Shown: piece by piece, positions 9,250 through 17,333 of the stretch
Numbering within the stretch: position 1 is the first letter of the stretch
How the letters are laid out: each line of letters begins with the position of its first letter
Source: a bacterium
Lineage (GTDB): Bacteria; Elusimicrobiota; Elusimicrobia; UBA1565; UBA9628
Direction: 5' to 3'
Length of the DNA stretch: 42,748 nucleotides
NCBI GenBank assembly: GCA_021799485.1
Contig: JAJZAK010000018.1
Location: 1 to 42,748, forward strand
Notes under the pieces: generated by a model
What the model was told of the DNA's origin: nothing
The model's database searches: none
What the model saw: the letters and a program-made list of their open reading frames with translations, nothing else
Program-made: the position numbers and the translations under genes

Positions 9250-9335
9250 GTCGGGCTTTCGGTTTTTCAGTTTCTCTGGAAGTCTCATATTCCGGTCCAT
9301 TTCTATCGCGAAAAGCGAAAAACCGAAAGCCCGAC
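9250..9335. repeat. 19-bp perfect inverted repeat in hemC/alr divergent intergenic region
   Basis: The arms 9250-9268 and 9317-9335 are perfect reverse complements (the arm reads GAAAAACCGAAAGCCCGAC on the right) around a 48-bp spacer. The element fills most of the 114 bp between the hemC and alr start codons. As RNA in either direction it would form a long hairpin in a 5' leader; as DNA it could be an operator or the footprint of a small mobile repeat. The sequence is visible; the role is not. Confidence 0.7.
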
Positions 9336-9338
9336 CCA

Positions 9339-9344
9339 TATTAT
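9339..9344 (+). promoter_or_regulatory. Putative -10 box (TATTAT) of alr, near-leaderless
   Basis: TATTAT ends 11 nt before the alr ATG at 9356, so transcription would begin close to the start codon. No Shine-Dalgarno sequence is visible and the -35 position falls inside the right arm of the inverted repeat without resembling TTGACA. Weak support. Confidence 0.3.
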
Positions 9345-9355
9345 AGAATCCAACC

Positions 9356-10429
9356 ATGAAGACCGCGAGCCCCGCTCTCAAATGGATCGAGATCGATCTG
9401 GCGGCCATACGCGCCAACGTCCGTTGGACCCTCTCGAGGCTCACGACCGGGGCGTCGCTCGTCGCCGTGGTGAAAGCCGACGCCTACGGTCACGGGACCG
9501 TGCCGGTCGCGAAGGCCGTCCTCGCGGCCGGGGCGGCGAGCCTCGGCGTCCTCACGATCGACGAGGCTCGGACCTTGAGGGCCGCCGGGCTCAAGGCGCC
9601 GATCGAGCTCCTGGCCCCTGTTTTGCCGGGAAACGCCCGGGAGGCCGTGTCTCTCAAAGCCGTGGCGCCCGTCGACGGCGTCGAGCAGGCCCGCGCTCTC
9701 GCCGCAGCCGCGGGAGAGCGCCCCATCCCCGTGAAATTAGAGATGGACGGCGGGCTCGGCCGCTGGGGAGCGGCGCCCAAGGACATCCCGGCCCTCGCCG
9801 AGGCCGTCTCTCGCCTCAAGCCTCTGCGGCTCGTCGGCCTCTCGACTCATATCGACTATGTTCCCGGGGAGAACGCCGTCGAGGCGGAGGAAAAACTGCG
9901 CGCTTTCGACGGCATCGCCAGGACGCTTAAGGCGAAATTCCCGGGGCTCCATGCCGAGGCCGCGAACAGCTCGGTCCTCCTCGATTTCCCCCACTGGAGC
10001 TTCGAGCGCGTCCGCATCGGGAACCTTCTTTACGGCATCAGTCCCGCCCGCAAAGCCGCCCCCGGCCTTCGCAACCCCTGGAAATTCCACGCGCGGGTGG
10101 TCGCCTTGAGGACGGCCGAGAAAGGCCGTCCCATCGGCTACGCGGCCGAATTCATCCCGACGCGCCGGATGCGGCTGGCCACCGTTCCCGCGGGTTACGC
10201 CGACGGGATCACGATGGAACCCGCCCAGCGCCTGATCAGCCTCGGCCAAGGCTTCCGCTACTGGGCCATGGTCCGGGGACGTCCCGCCCCTTTCGTGGGA
10301 CGATGCGCGATCTCCCACGTCCTCCTGGACGTGACGCGGATTCCCGACATCCGCAGCGGGGAACCCGTGCTTCTGCCGGTTCGCCGCACGGCCGCGAACT
10401 CGCAGCTGCCGCGGATTTATCGGGGCTAG
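9356..10429 (+). CDS. alr: Alanine racemase
   Basis: PLP-dependent enzyme that makes D-alanine for peptidoglycan. The 357-residue protein has the PLP lysine Lys40 in VVKADAYGHG, the GGLGRWG phosphate-binding turn near 132, the STHIDY segment near 163, and the second catalytic base Tyr262 in PIGYAAEF, followed by the VPAGYADG motif at 277-284. Length is normal for Alr. The ATG at 9356 lacks an evident ribosome-binding site, and a -10-like TATTAT lies 11 nt upstream. Downstream, on the opposite strand, is a class A penicillin-binding protein, so both flank genes serve the cell wall, although they converge rather than form an operon. Confidence 0.95.
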   Translation: MKTASPALKWIEIDLAAIRANVRWTLSRLTTGASLVAVVKADAYGHGTVPVAKAVLAAGAASLGVLTIDEARTLRAAGLKAPIELLAPVLPGNAREAVSLKAVAPVDGVEQARALAAAAGERPIPVKLEMDGGLGRWGAAPKDIPALAEAVSRLKPLRLVGLSTHIDYVPGENAVEAEEKLRAFDGIARTLKAKFPGLHAEAANSSVLLDFPHWSFERVRIGNLLYGISPARKAAPGLRNPWKFHARVVALRTAEKGRPIGYAAEFIPTRRMRLATVPAGYADGITMEPAQRLISLGQGFRYWAMVRGRPAPFVGRCAISHVLLDVTRIPDIRSGEPVLLPVRRTAANSQLPRIYRG

Positions 10430-10458
10430 TGTAGTGAGTCCATGATATCTTTACAATT

Positions 10459-10600
10459 GCTGGGCCTATTTTGGCCGGATTCAAGGCGCGAGGAGCGAGC
10501 ATACTGAATGTATGTGAGCGACGAGCAACGCGGAAGCCGGGCGAAAGAGGCCCAGCCCGCAGCGGGAAGGCCCATTTCGGGGCCATCGCGGCGTTGCTCC
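10459..10600. repeat. Intergenic palindromic element between alr and the PBP gene
   Basis: The 175 bp between the two convergent genes contain three nested or adjacent inverted repeats: GCTGGGCCT (10459-10467) with AGGCCCAGC (10548-10556); CATAC (10500-10504) with GTATG (10510-10514) around five bases; and GAGCAACGC near 10523 with GCGTTGCTC near 10591. The composition suggests a folded REP- or MITE-like dispersed repeat, possibly also serving as a bidirectional terminator. Only one full copy is visible in this window. Confidence 0.5.
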
Positions 10601-10604
10601 TCGG

Positions 10605-12872
10605 TTACAGGCCTCGGCCTGCGCCCTCGGAGTCCTCGTCAAGCGGCTCGGACACGGTCGAGACTTGGACCGTCATCGTCGAGGCCTCGGCTTTGGCCTC
10701 GGCGGGATAGGAGGAGACCTCCACGGCCGGCCCGCCCCATTCCTTATGGAGCAGAGCCTCAAGCTGCGGCGCGAGATCCTTTTCATGGTCCAGCGGGCAG
10801 AATTCCGTCGGCGTCGTCCCGTCCTTGAACGCTTCCATGATCAGGACGGAGCGCGGGCATGTGGGAAGCGGCAGCAATCCGCTGATCCCGTCGATTTTCT
10901 GGAAGCTTACTCCGGCCGGCACGGGGAAATCCTTCTTCGGGTAGTCCTTGAGGACCTCCCCCATGATCTCGGTCCACCATGGAACCACCGTGGTGGCCGC
11001 CGTCCAGGAATGGATGGGGATGCTCATGAAGTCGTCGTAGCCCATCCAGGCCGCCGCGACGAGGTCCGGCGTGTAGCCGATGAACCAGAGGTCCCGGTTC
11101 TCGTTGGACGTCCCGGTCTTCGCCGCGAGCGGACGCTTGAGCCGGGAGGCGTAGCGCCCCGTTCCGGAGTTCACGACGCCCTTGAGGAGGTTCGTGACCA
11201 GATACGCGAGCTGCGGGCTGAACGCCTCGGACTCGGAGGCCTCATGGCTCTCAAGCTCCCGCCCCTTGTTGTCCTCGATCCGCTCGACCGAGTAGGGCGT
11301 CTCCCGGATGCCGCCATTGGCGAAGGTCTCGAAAGCATTCGCCATCTCAAGGGGCGTGACGACGGAGGTGCCGAGGCCCAGCGCCAACACGGGGTTCAAG
11401 CTCGACACGATGCCCGCCCTGTGGGCGACCTCGACCACGCGCGGAGGGCCGACCCTTTCCACGAGCCGGATCGACGCGATGTTGCGCGACTTCGCTATCG
11501 CGCGGCGCAGGGTGACGGGACCCAGGAATTTGTTGTCGAAGTCGGCCGGCACCCAGATCTTGAAGTCCGGGGAAAGGGCGAAGGGCGCCGTCGCCAGGCT
11601 GATCGCCGAGAAGTCCGTCGTTCCCTTCATGAGACGCCAGTCGCTGCCGTCGTAGTAATAAGCCAAAGGCGAGTCGTCAACCAGGGTCGCCGCCGTCATG
11701 CCCGAGTCGAGGGCCGCGGCCCACACGAAAGGCTTGAAAGTCGATCCTGGTTGGCGGCGGGCCTGCGTCGCGCGATTGAATATCGAGTTGCGCCCTCCGA
11801 TCATGGCGCGGATGGCGCCCGTCTTCACGTCAAGGACCAAAAAGGCGCCTTGAACGGCCGCCGGCGGCGTCGACGACATCATAACGATCGAGGGGTCCTC
11901 GGCGGCCTCCTTCTGGCGGCGCGTCCAGTCGGCCAGCATCCTCTGGTCGGCCTCCGACAATCGCTGATTAAACACCCGCTCCGCCGTCTGCTGGATGCCG
12001 GCGTCGAGAGTCGTGTAGATCTGGAGTCCTCCCCGCCAAAGGGCGTTGGAACCGTATCTCCTTTCGATATCATGCTGGATATAGCTGACGAAATAGGGCG
12101 CGACGTTCGACGGTCCCAACGGGCGCAGGGCGGGAAGGGGGGTCGCGGCGGCCGCGGCAGCCTGCTGGGCCGTGATCAGGCCGAGGGACTTCATGCGGTC
12201 CAATACCACCGCGCGGCGATTTCTCGCCCGGTCCGGATGAACGAAGGGCGAGTAGCCGCGCGGCGAGCGGATCAGCGCCGCGAGCAGCGCGCACTCGGGA
12301 AGGGTCAAGTCCTGGATGTCCTTGCCGAAGTAGACGTGGGCCGCGGCCTTGACCCCGTAGGCCCCCTCGCCGAAATAAACCTGGTTGAGGTAGAACTGGA
12401 GGATTTCGCTTTTGGAATAGTTGCGCTCGAGCTGGACCGCGAGCAAGGCTTCCCGCACCTTCCGGGCCATCGTGCGCTCGCGGGTGAGGAAAATCTGCTT
12501 CGCCAGCTGCTGGGTGATGGTCGAAGCTCCCTGGACGACCCGGCCGTGGATGAAATTAATGATCGCCGAGCGGACAATGCCCTTGGGGGAGACCCCCCAA
12601 TGGCTGAAAAATTGATCGTCCTCGACGGCGATGACCGCGTTGCGGAGCTCGACGGGAATCTGCGCGAGCGTCAGCAGCGTCCTTTTTTCGATCGAGAACT
12701 CCGCGATGACATCGCCGTTGCGGTCATAGACCCTCGTCGTGAGCGGCGGCGTATAGGTCTCGAGCGAGCGGATGTCGGGGAGGCCCAGGAGAAGCTTGCG
12801 CAGTATCCACGCCGCGACAAGGACGAGCAGCAGCGAGGCGGCGATGACGTCCCAGAAGCGCCTTCGTGACAC
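10605..12872 (-). CDS. Class A penicillin-binding protein (PBP1a type, transglycosylase/transpeptidase)
   Basis: A 755-residue bifunctional peptidoglycan synthase anchored by one N-terminal membrane helix (about residues 9-29). The GT51 glycosyltransferase domain (about 55-225) has catalytic Glu84 in EDDQFFSHWG and the QGASTITQQLAKQ motif. The transpeptidase domain (about 345-680) has Ser377-Thr-Phe-Lys380, Ser462-Arg-Asn464 and Lys585-Thr-Gly587. The C-terminal 60 residues carry acidic sequence of no known function. The start is a GTG at 12872 with a TATAAT-like box (12878-12883) only 5 nt upstream, too close for a normal leader, so the transcription start or the start codon may differ from this choice. 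The family is certain; whether it is mrcA or a paralogue cannot be told here. Confidence 0.94.
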   Translation of the reverse strand: MSRRRFWDVIAASLLLVLVAAWILRKLLLGLPDIRSLETYTPPLTTRVYDRNGDVIAEFSIEKRTLLTLAQIPVELRNAVIAVEDDQFFSHWGVSPKGIVRSAIINFIHGRVVQGASTITQQLAKQIFLTRERTMARKVREALLAVQLERNYSKSEILQFYLNQVYFGEGAYGVKAAAHVYFGKDIQDLTLPECALLAALIRSPRGYSPFVHPDRARNRRAVVLDRMKSLGLITAQQAAAAAATPLPALRPLGPSNVAPYFVSYIQHDIERRYGSNALWRGGLQIYTTLDAGIQQTAERVFNQRLSEADQRMLADWTRRQKEAAEDPSIVMMSSTPPAAVQGAFLVLDVKTGAIRAMIGGRNSIFNRATQARRQPGSTFKPFVWAAALDSGMTAATLVDDSPLAYYYDGSDWRLMKGTTDFSAISLATAPFALSPDFKIWVPADFDNKFLGPVTLRRAIAKSRNIASIRLVERVGPPRVVEVAHRAGIVSSLNPVLALGLGTSVVTPLEMANAFETFANGGIRETPYSVERIEDNKGRELESHEASESEAFSPQLAYLVTNLLKGVVNSGTGRYASRLKRPLAAKTGTSNENRDLWFIGYTPDLVAAAWMGYDDFMSIPIHSWTAATTVVPWWTEIMGEVLKDYPKKDFPVPAGVSFQKIDGISGLLPLPTCPRSVLIMEAFKDGTTPTEFCPLDHEKDLAPQLEALLHKEWGGPAVEVSSYPAEAKAEASTMTVQVSTVSEPLDEDSEGAGRGL

Positions 12873-13016
12873 ATAAAATTATACGTAAGCGTTCGACGCT
12901 CGGCAATCAGCTTTCAGAGGCCGCACCCCCTGTTGGTCGGCCGGGATGATTGACGGGCTCGTCTCTATCAGCCGAGCCGTTGACATCATGTCCCCCAATG
13001 ACGTCCAATGGTGGAC

Positions 13017-13703
13017 ATGAGATCGTTCTGCGTTTTATCCGCCCTCGCGGCGCTTTGCGCCTGCGCAACGACGTCGAAGGCGGCGAAGGCGGCGTCCGAG
13101 AGCGGGAACATCCGGGCGACTGGAAAGGCGGAGATTGACGTCCGCGCCCCCGAGTCCGCCAAGCGCAGGGCCCTCGATGACGCGATGAAGCGGGCCGTCG
13201 AGGAGGCCCTCTTTCTCCACATGCCCCACGACCTTCTCGTCCGCAACGCCGCCGCCCTCCAGTCCCGTTTTTTCGATCATCCCCAAAACTTCATCCGCCG
13301 CCGCGAGGTGATCAAGACCTGGAAGGAGCCCGCCTACGTGAAAACGGAAATCGAGGCCCGTGTCGATTTCGCGGCCATCGAGCATCAGTTGCTCCAGATA
13401 GGAGCCGCCAAGGCCGTTAAAGCGGGGCCGCATGTGCGCATCCTTCTGTCGGGACTCAACGCCTGCGCGGACCTCGAAGGTTTCGAGAAGATCCTGGAAG
13501 CCGCCCCGGGAGTGGGCGATTATATCGTCGAGCGCTGCGGCGGAGGCCGGGCGCTTCTCTGGGCCGCCGTCAATGACGGCCTCTCGAGGCAGCAGCTGGC
13601 GGCCGATCTCTCCCAACAGGCGGGACTCGCCGCCAGCGCCGCCCCCGAGGAAGACACCCTCTCGGTGGACCTCAAGGCCGGGGCCGCGGAGTCGGCGCCA
13701 TGA
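13017..13703 (+). CDS. Predicted lipoprotein with FlgT_N/LPP20-like domain
   Basis: A 228-residue exported protein. I start at the ATG at 13017, giving a short Arg-containing n-region and hydrophobic core ending in Leu-Cys-Ala-Cys, an imperfect lipobox; an in-frame ATG at 13008 would add three residues. After a Ser/Ala linker, residues about 30-125 contain a stretch resembling the N-terminal domain of FlgT or LPP20-type lipoproteins (GKAEIDVRAPESAKRRALDDAMKRA, here cited only by position 35-58). The C-terminal half matches nothing I recognise. Its stop overlaps the start of the next gene by 4 bp (ATGA), so it is cotranslated with the glycerol-3-phosphate dehydrogenase. Family resemblance is by eye only and the function is unknown. 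Confidence 0.6.
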   Translation: MRSFCVLSALAALCACATTSKAAKAASESGNIRATGKAEIDVRAPESAKRRALDDAMKRAVEEALFLHMPHDLLVRNAAALQSRFFDHPQNFIRRREVIKTWKEPAYVKTEIEARVDFAAIEHQLLQIGAAKAVKAGPHVRILLSGLNACADLEGFEKILEAAPGVGDYIVERCGGGRALLWAAVNDGLSRQQLAADLSQQAGLAASAAPEEDTLSVDLKAGAAESAP

Positions 13704-15121
13704 ACAGGGAAACGGCCGATGTCGCGATCATCGGCGGCGGCATCACCGGCGCGGGGCTCGCCAGGGACTGCGCCATGCGCGGCTTGCGCACGATCCTCCT
13801 CGAAAAATCCCAGCCGGGGCGCCAAACGACCGCTTCCTCGAGCCGTCTCATCCACGGGGGGCTGCGCTACCTGCTTTACGACCGACAGACGACGCTCGAG
13901 ACGAGTTGGGACGCGGGCTACATCCTGCAGATCGCGGCGCCCCTCTTGACGAGACTCCCCATCCTCTGGCCCGTCTACCGAGGCCACGCCCACGGGCTCG
14001 CGGCGGTCGATGCCCTGCTCCAATCCTACGACGGCTTCCAAAGGCTCAAGGGCGGCAAGCCCCATCTGCGCCTCACCGCCGAGGAAACGCTTCGCCTCCT
14101 TCCCACCCTCAAGAAGGAGGGCCTCCGTGGGGCGCTGACATTTGACGAATGGCAGGTGGACCCAGTCAGGCTCGTCGAATCCAACCTAAGCTCGGCCGAG
14201 CGGCACGGCGCCGCCATCCGTCGGGACTGCCCCGTCGAGTCGATCGAGAAGGCGCCGGGCGGCGGCATCCTCCTTAAAGGGCCGAACATGGAAGTGGCGG
14301 CGAGTCTTGCCGTGAACGCGGGCGGTCCCTGGGCCGGAGAAATCGCGCGCTTGGCCGGGGCCCGAGTTCCCCTGATCCTGCGCCGCGGCACGCATCTCGT
14401 TTACGAGCGCAGACTCGTTCCTTTCGGACTCATCCTGGAGGCCGAGGACCGTCGCCGTTACATCTTCATCCTCCCGGGACCGAATTATACCCTCGTGGGA
14501 CCGACGGACGTCGAGCACTCGGCGGGACCCGGCTCTTGCGCCCCGAGCCAAGAGGAAGTGGCCTATCTGCTCGCGACGGCCCGCCGTTACTTCAAGGATT
14601 TCCCGGAGCGATTCGACCGCGTTGTCTGCGGCCTGAGACCCATCGTGGGCGAGTCGGGCGGAAAAGAGCAGTTCCTCTCCAGGGGATTTAAGCTCTACGG
14701 AGAAGCCGAGCAGGGAGGCCCCGGGGAGTTCCTTACTTTGGCCGGCGGCAAGATGTCCGACTACCGGCTCATGGCCGAAACGGCCGCGGACGCGGTGACG
14801 AAAAAGCTGGGCCCGAGAGGGCCGTGCCGGACGGCGCTTGAAACCTTGGAGGGCAAGGAGATCTCCGCGTCGTCGCGCTCCGCGCTCCTGCCTAAGCCGT
14901 CCTCCCTCCTCCGCGCCCATCCCCGGCTGCGCTACGCCCATTCCCTCGCTTTCCTCGCGGCGTGTCTCATGCGCCGCACGGCCGCAGCCGCCACGCGAAG
15001 GCTCAAGCACTCGAAGGCGGAGGAATTCCTGGACGCCTATGAGATGCCCGCGTCCTTCTTCTCGACGCAGCTCACGGCATTCTCGATCGTCCCTCCACCC
15101 AAGACCAAGTCCCCTTCGTAG
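13700..15121 (+). CDS. glpD: FAD-dependent (aerobic-type) glycerol-3-phosphate dehydrogenase
   Basis: Oxidises glycerol-3-phosphate to dihydroxyacetone phosphate and passes electrons to quinone at the membrane face. The 473-residue protein opens with the FAD-binding GGGITGAG at 12-19 and the Glu that ends the Rossmann strand (ILLEKS), then the family signature SSSRLIHGGLRYL near 46-58, which contacts FAD and substrate, and the second FAD motif near 345 (LTLAGGKMSDYR). Length is a little short of E. coli GlpD (501). It overlaps the preceding lipoprotein by ATGA. Its last 85 bp overlap the 3' end of mnmA on the other strand, an unusually long coding-coding overlap. No glpK or glpF is nearby. 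Confidence 0.88.
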   Translation: MNRETADVAIIGGGITGAGLARDCAMRGLRTILLEKSQPGRQTTASSSRLIHGGLRYLLYDRQTTLETSWDAGYILQIAAPLLTRLPILWPVYRGHAHGLAAVDALLQSYDGFQRLKGGKPHLRLTAEETLRLLPTLKKEGLRGALTFDEWQVDPVRLVESNLSSAERHGAAIRRDCPVESIEKAPGGGILLKGPNMEVAASLAVNAGGPWAGEIARLAGARVPLILRRGTHLVYERRLVPFGLILEAEDRRRYIFILPGPNYTLVGPTDVEHSAGPGSCAPSQEEVAYLLATARRYFKDFPERFDRVVCGLRPIVGESGGKEQFLSRGFKLYGEAEQGGPGEFLTLAGGKMSDYRLMAETAADAVTKKLGPRGPCRTALETLEGKEISASSRSALLPKPSSLLRAHPRLRYAHSLAFLAACLMRRTAAAATRRLKHSKAEEFLDAYEMPASFFSTQLTAFSIVPPPKTKSPS

Positions 15122-16143
15122 AAAACGGCCGCCTGGCCGGGCGCCGGGGCGCGTTGCGGCTCTTCGAAATGCGCCCGGAGCGTGTCCTCACCCACGCGCT
15201 CAAGACGCGAGAGAGCGGGCCTGTGGCGATGGCGGATGCGCGTCCAAACGCGCTCCGGGAAAGCGCCGCCGCCGCACCAAGACAGGTTCTTCACGTCGAT
15301 CGAACGGGCGTAGAGGATCTCCTCGGGCCCGACAACCACCGAGGACGTCTCGGGCCTGATGGCGACAACGTAGGACGCGGCGGATCCTCCCGAGAGCCCC
15401 AGGCCCCTCCTCTGGCCGACCGTGAAATCGAGATATCCCGCGTGCCGGCCGAGCGGCCGGCCCTTCCGGTCCACGATGGGGCCGCCGGCGGACGCGGCGG
15501 CCGGAGATTCCTCGGCTTCCAGGCGGGTTCGCACGAAAGAACGGTAGTCGCGGTTCGGGACGAAACAGATCTCCTGGCTCTCGGGCTTGTCCGCCGTGGC
15601 GAGTCCCAAGGCCCTCGCCTTCGCCCGCACCTCCTCCTTCGCGAGCTCCCCCACGGGGAAACGGACGCTCGAGAGTTCCGGGGCGCGAAGCTGGTAGAGG
15701 AAATAGCTCTGGTCCTTCCCCTCGTCTCGGGCGCGGAGGAGCTTGCCGCCCTCCGCCCGGGCATAATGTCCTGTGGCGAGGATGTCGGCCCCCCAAGCCC
15801 GGGCAAGCGCGAGAAGATGGCCGAACTTGACCGAGCGGTTGCACTCGACGCAAGGGTTCGGAGTGCGCGCCGACGCGTATTCGCGCACGAAGGAGGCGAT
15901 GACCTGGTCCTCGAATAGGACGCTCAAATCCATGACGTAATGGCGGATGCCAAGGCGCTCGGCTACTCTCTTGGCGTCCTCGATGTCGGCGGGGGAGCCG
16001 CAACAGCCGAATCCCGTCTCAAGCCGGGGCAGGAGCTTCAAGGTCACTCCCGCGACCTCGTATCCTTGCTCGGCTATCAACGCCGCGGCGACGGAGCTAT
16101 CGACCCCTCCGCTCATCGCGACGACCGCGAGACGCCGCTTCAC
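15037..16143 (-). CDS. mnmA: tRNA-specific 2-thiouridylase MnmA
   Basis: Installs the 2-thio group of wobble uridine in tRNA Lys, Glu and Gln. The 368-residue protein has the PP-loop SGGVDSS at 11-17, the NPCVECN motif with catalytic Cys98, the second catalytic cysteine Cys193 in SQEICFV, and the C-terminal beta-barrel. Its ATG overlaps the stop of the upstream cysteine desulfurase gene by 4 bp; that enzyme is the usual source of the sulfur, so the pair is functionally coherent. Both genes form the tail of the motor-like operon, which is unexpected. The 3' end overlaps glpD by 85 bp in antisense. Confidence 0.95.
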   Translation of the reverse strand: MKRRLAVVAMSGGVDSSVAAALIAEQGYEVAGVTLKLLPRLETGFGCCGSPADIEDAKRVAERLGIRHYVMDLSVLFEDQVIASFVREYASARTPNPCVECNRSVKFGHLLALARAWGADILATGHYARAEGGKLLRARDEGKDQSYFLYQLRAPELSSVRFPVGELAKEEVRAKARALGLATADKPESQEICFVPNRDYRSFVRTRLEAEESPAAASAGGPIVDRKGRPLGRHAGYLDFTVGQRRGLGLSGGSAASYVVAIRPETSSVVVGPEEILYARSIDVKNLSWCGGGAFPERVWTRIRHRHRPALSRLERVGEDTLRAHFEEPQRAPAPGQAAVFYEGDLVLGGGTIENAVSCVEKKDAGIS

Positions 16144-17333
16144 GGCCGCGACTCCGCCGGAACGCGCCGGAGCGCTTCCACGGCGCCTGATAGGATCTTA
16201 AGGAACCGCTCGACGTCGGATGTCTTCGTTCCGAAACCCATCGAGACCCTCAGCGCCCCCCGCGCGATCTCGGGCGGTATCCCCATTGCGAGGAGAACGT
16301 GCGACGGTTCGGGAGATCCCGAACTGCAGGCGGGTCCGCTTGAGACCGCGATTCCCTCGAGATCGAGCGCCGCGACAAGCTCGGGGCCGGAAATGCCCTC
16401 GAAGCAGAAATGCGCCATGTGAGGGAGCGTTCCTTCCGGACCGGCCGTCAGCCGCGAGCCCGGAATCTTGAGCGCCTTCTGGAGCATCCGGCTTCGTAAT
16501 GCCGCGTAGCGGGAGGCGTCGAGCGCTTCGGTCCGGCTGAGTCGGCAGGCCTCTCCCAAACCGACGATCCCCGGGACGTTCTCGGTCCCCCCGCGGCGGT
16601 TTTTTTCCTGGGCGCCGGAGATCAAGGGAACGAGGGAAACTCCCCGGCGGATGTACAGGGCGCCGACCCCCTTGGGAGCGCCCAGCTTATGCCCTGATAT
16701 CGACAGAAGATCGGCTCCGATCTCGCGCGCGTCGACCGGGATCTTCCCCGCCGACTGAACCGCGTCCGTGTGGAAAATCACGCCGCGCTCGCGGCAGATT
16801 CCGGCCCGCTCCCGCACGGGCTGGACGGCGCCCGTCTCGTTATTGGCGTGCATCACGGTGACGAGAGCCGTGGAATCGTCAAGAAGCCCGGGCAAGGCTT
16901 GGGCCGCGACCGTTCCGTCGGCGCCGACCGGGAGGAACTTGACCTCGAATCCCCGCCGCTCCAGTTTTTCGAGCGCGCCAAGAACGGCTTCGTGCTCGAT
17001 AGGGCTCGAGACCACCGCCCGTTTCTTGCCTCCCGAGGCCTCAAACGCCCTCAAGGCGGCGCCCCGGACGGCCATCGCATCCGCCTCGGAGCCCGACGAG
17101 GTGAAGACGATTTCCCCCGCCGACGCCCCAAGGAGCTCCGCTACCCGAGCCCGGGCCTCCTCGACCGCGCGGCGAGCCCGTTGTCCCAGGATGTGAACGC
17201 TCGAGGGATTGCCGAATTCGCCCAAGAGAAACGGCCTCATCGCCTTGAAGGCCTCCGGGCGCACCGGGGCCGTGGCGTTATAGTCGAGATAAACCGCGCG
17301 GCGCGGCCGCCGGATTGAAGTCGCTGGCGTCAC
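16140..17333 (-). CDS. Cysteine desulfurase (NifS/IscS family)
   Basis: PLP enzyme that takes sulfur from cysteine as an enzyme persulfide for tRNA thiolation or Fe-S assembly. The 397-residue protein shows LDYNATAPV near 16, the PLP lysine Lys216 in SISGHKLGAPKG, and the sulfur-carrying loop SSGPACSSGS with Cys336. It is linked by 4-bp ATGA overlaps to the upstream lipoprotein gene (17330-17333) and the downstream mnmA gene (16140-16143). With MnmA directly downstream, its main client is probably tRNA 2-thiouridine, but it may also serve Fe-S assembly since no other desulfurase is visible here. The short active-site loop and sequence favour the IscS/NifS group over SufS. Confidence 0.93.
   Translation of the reverse strand: MTPATSIRRPRRAVYLDYNATAPVRPEAFKAMRPFLLGEFGNPSSVHILGQRARRAVEEARARVAELLGASAGEIVFTSSGSEADAMAVRGAALRAFEASGGKKRAVVSSPIEHEAVLGALEKLERRGFEVKFLPVGADGTVAAQALPGLLDDSTALVTVMHANNETGAVQPVRERAGICRERGVIFHTDAVQSAGKIPVDAREIGADLLSISGHKLGAPKGVGALYIRRGVSLVPLISGAQEKNRRGGTENVPGIVGLGEACRLSRTEALDASRYAALRSRMLQKALKIPGSRLTAGPEGTLPHMAHFCFEGISGPELVAALDLEGIAVSSGPACSSGSPEPSHVLLAMGIPPEIARGALRVSMGFGTKTSDVERFLKILSGAVEALRRVPAESRP

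Noticed and set aside
10665-12869. 734-codon plus-strand frame opposite the PBP gene
   Set aside because: It is a high-GC shadow of a gene with all catalytic motifs.
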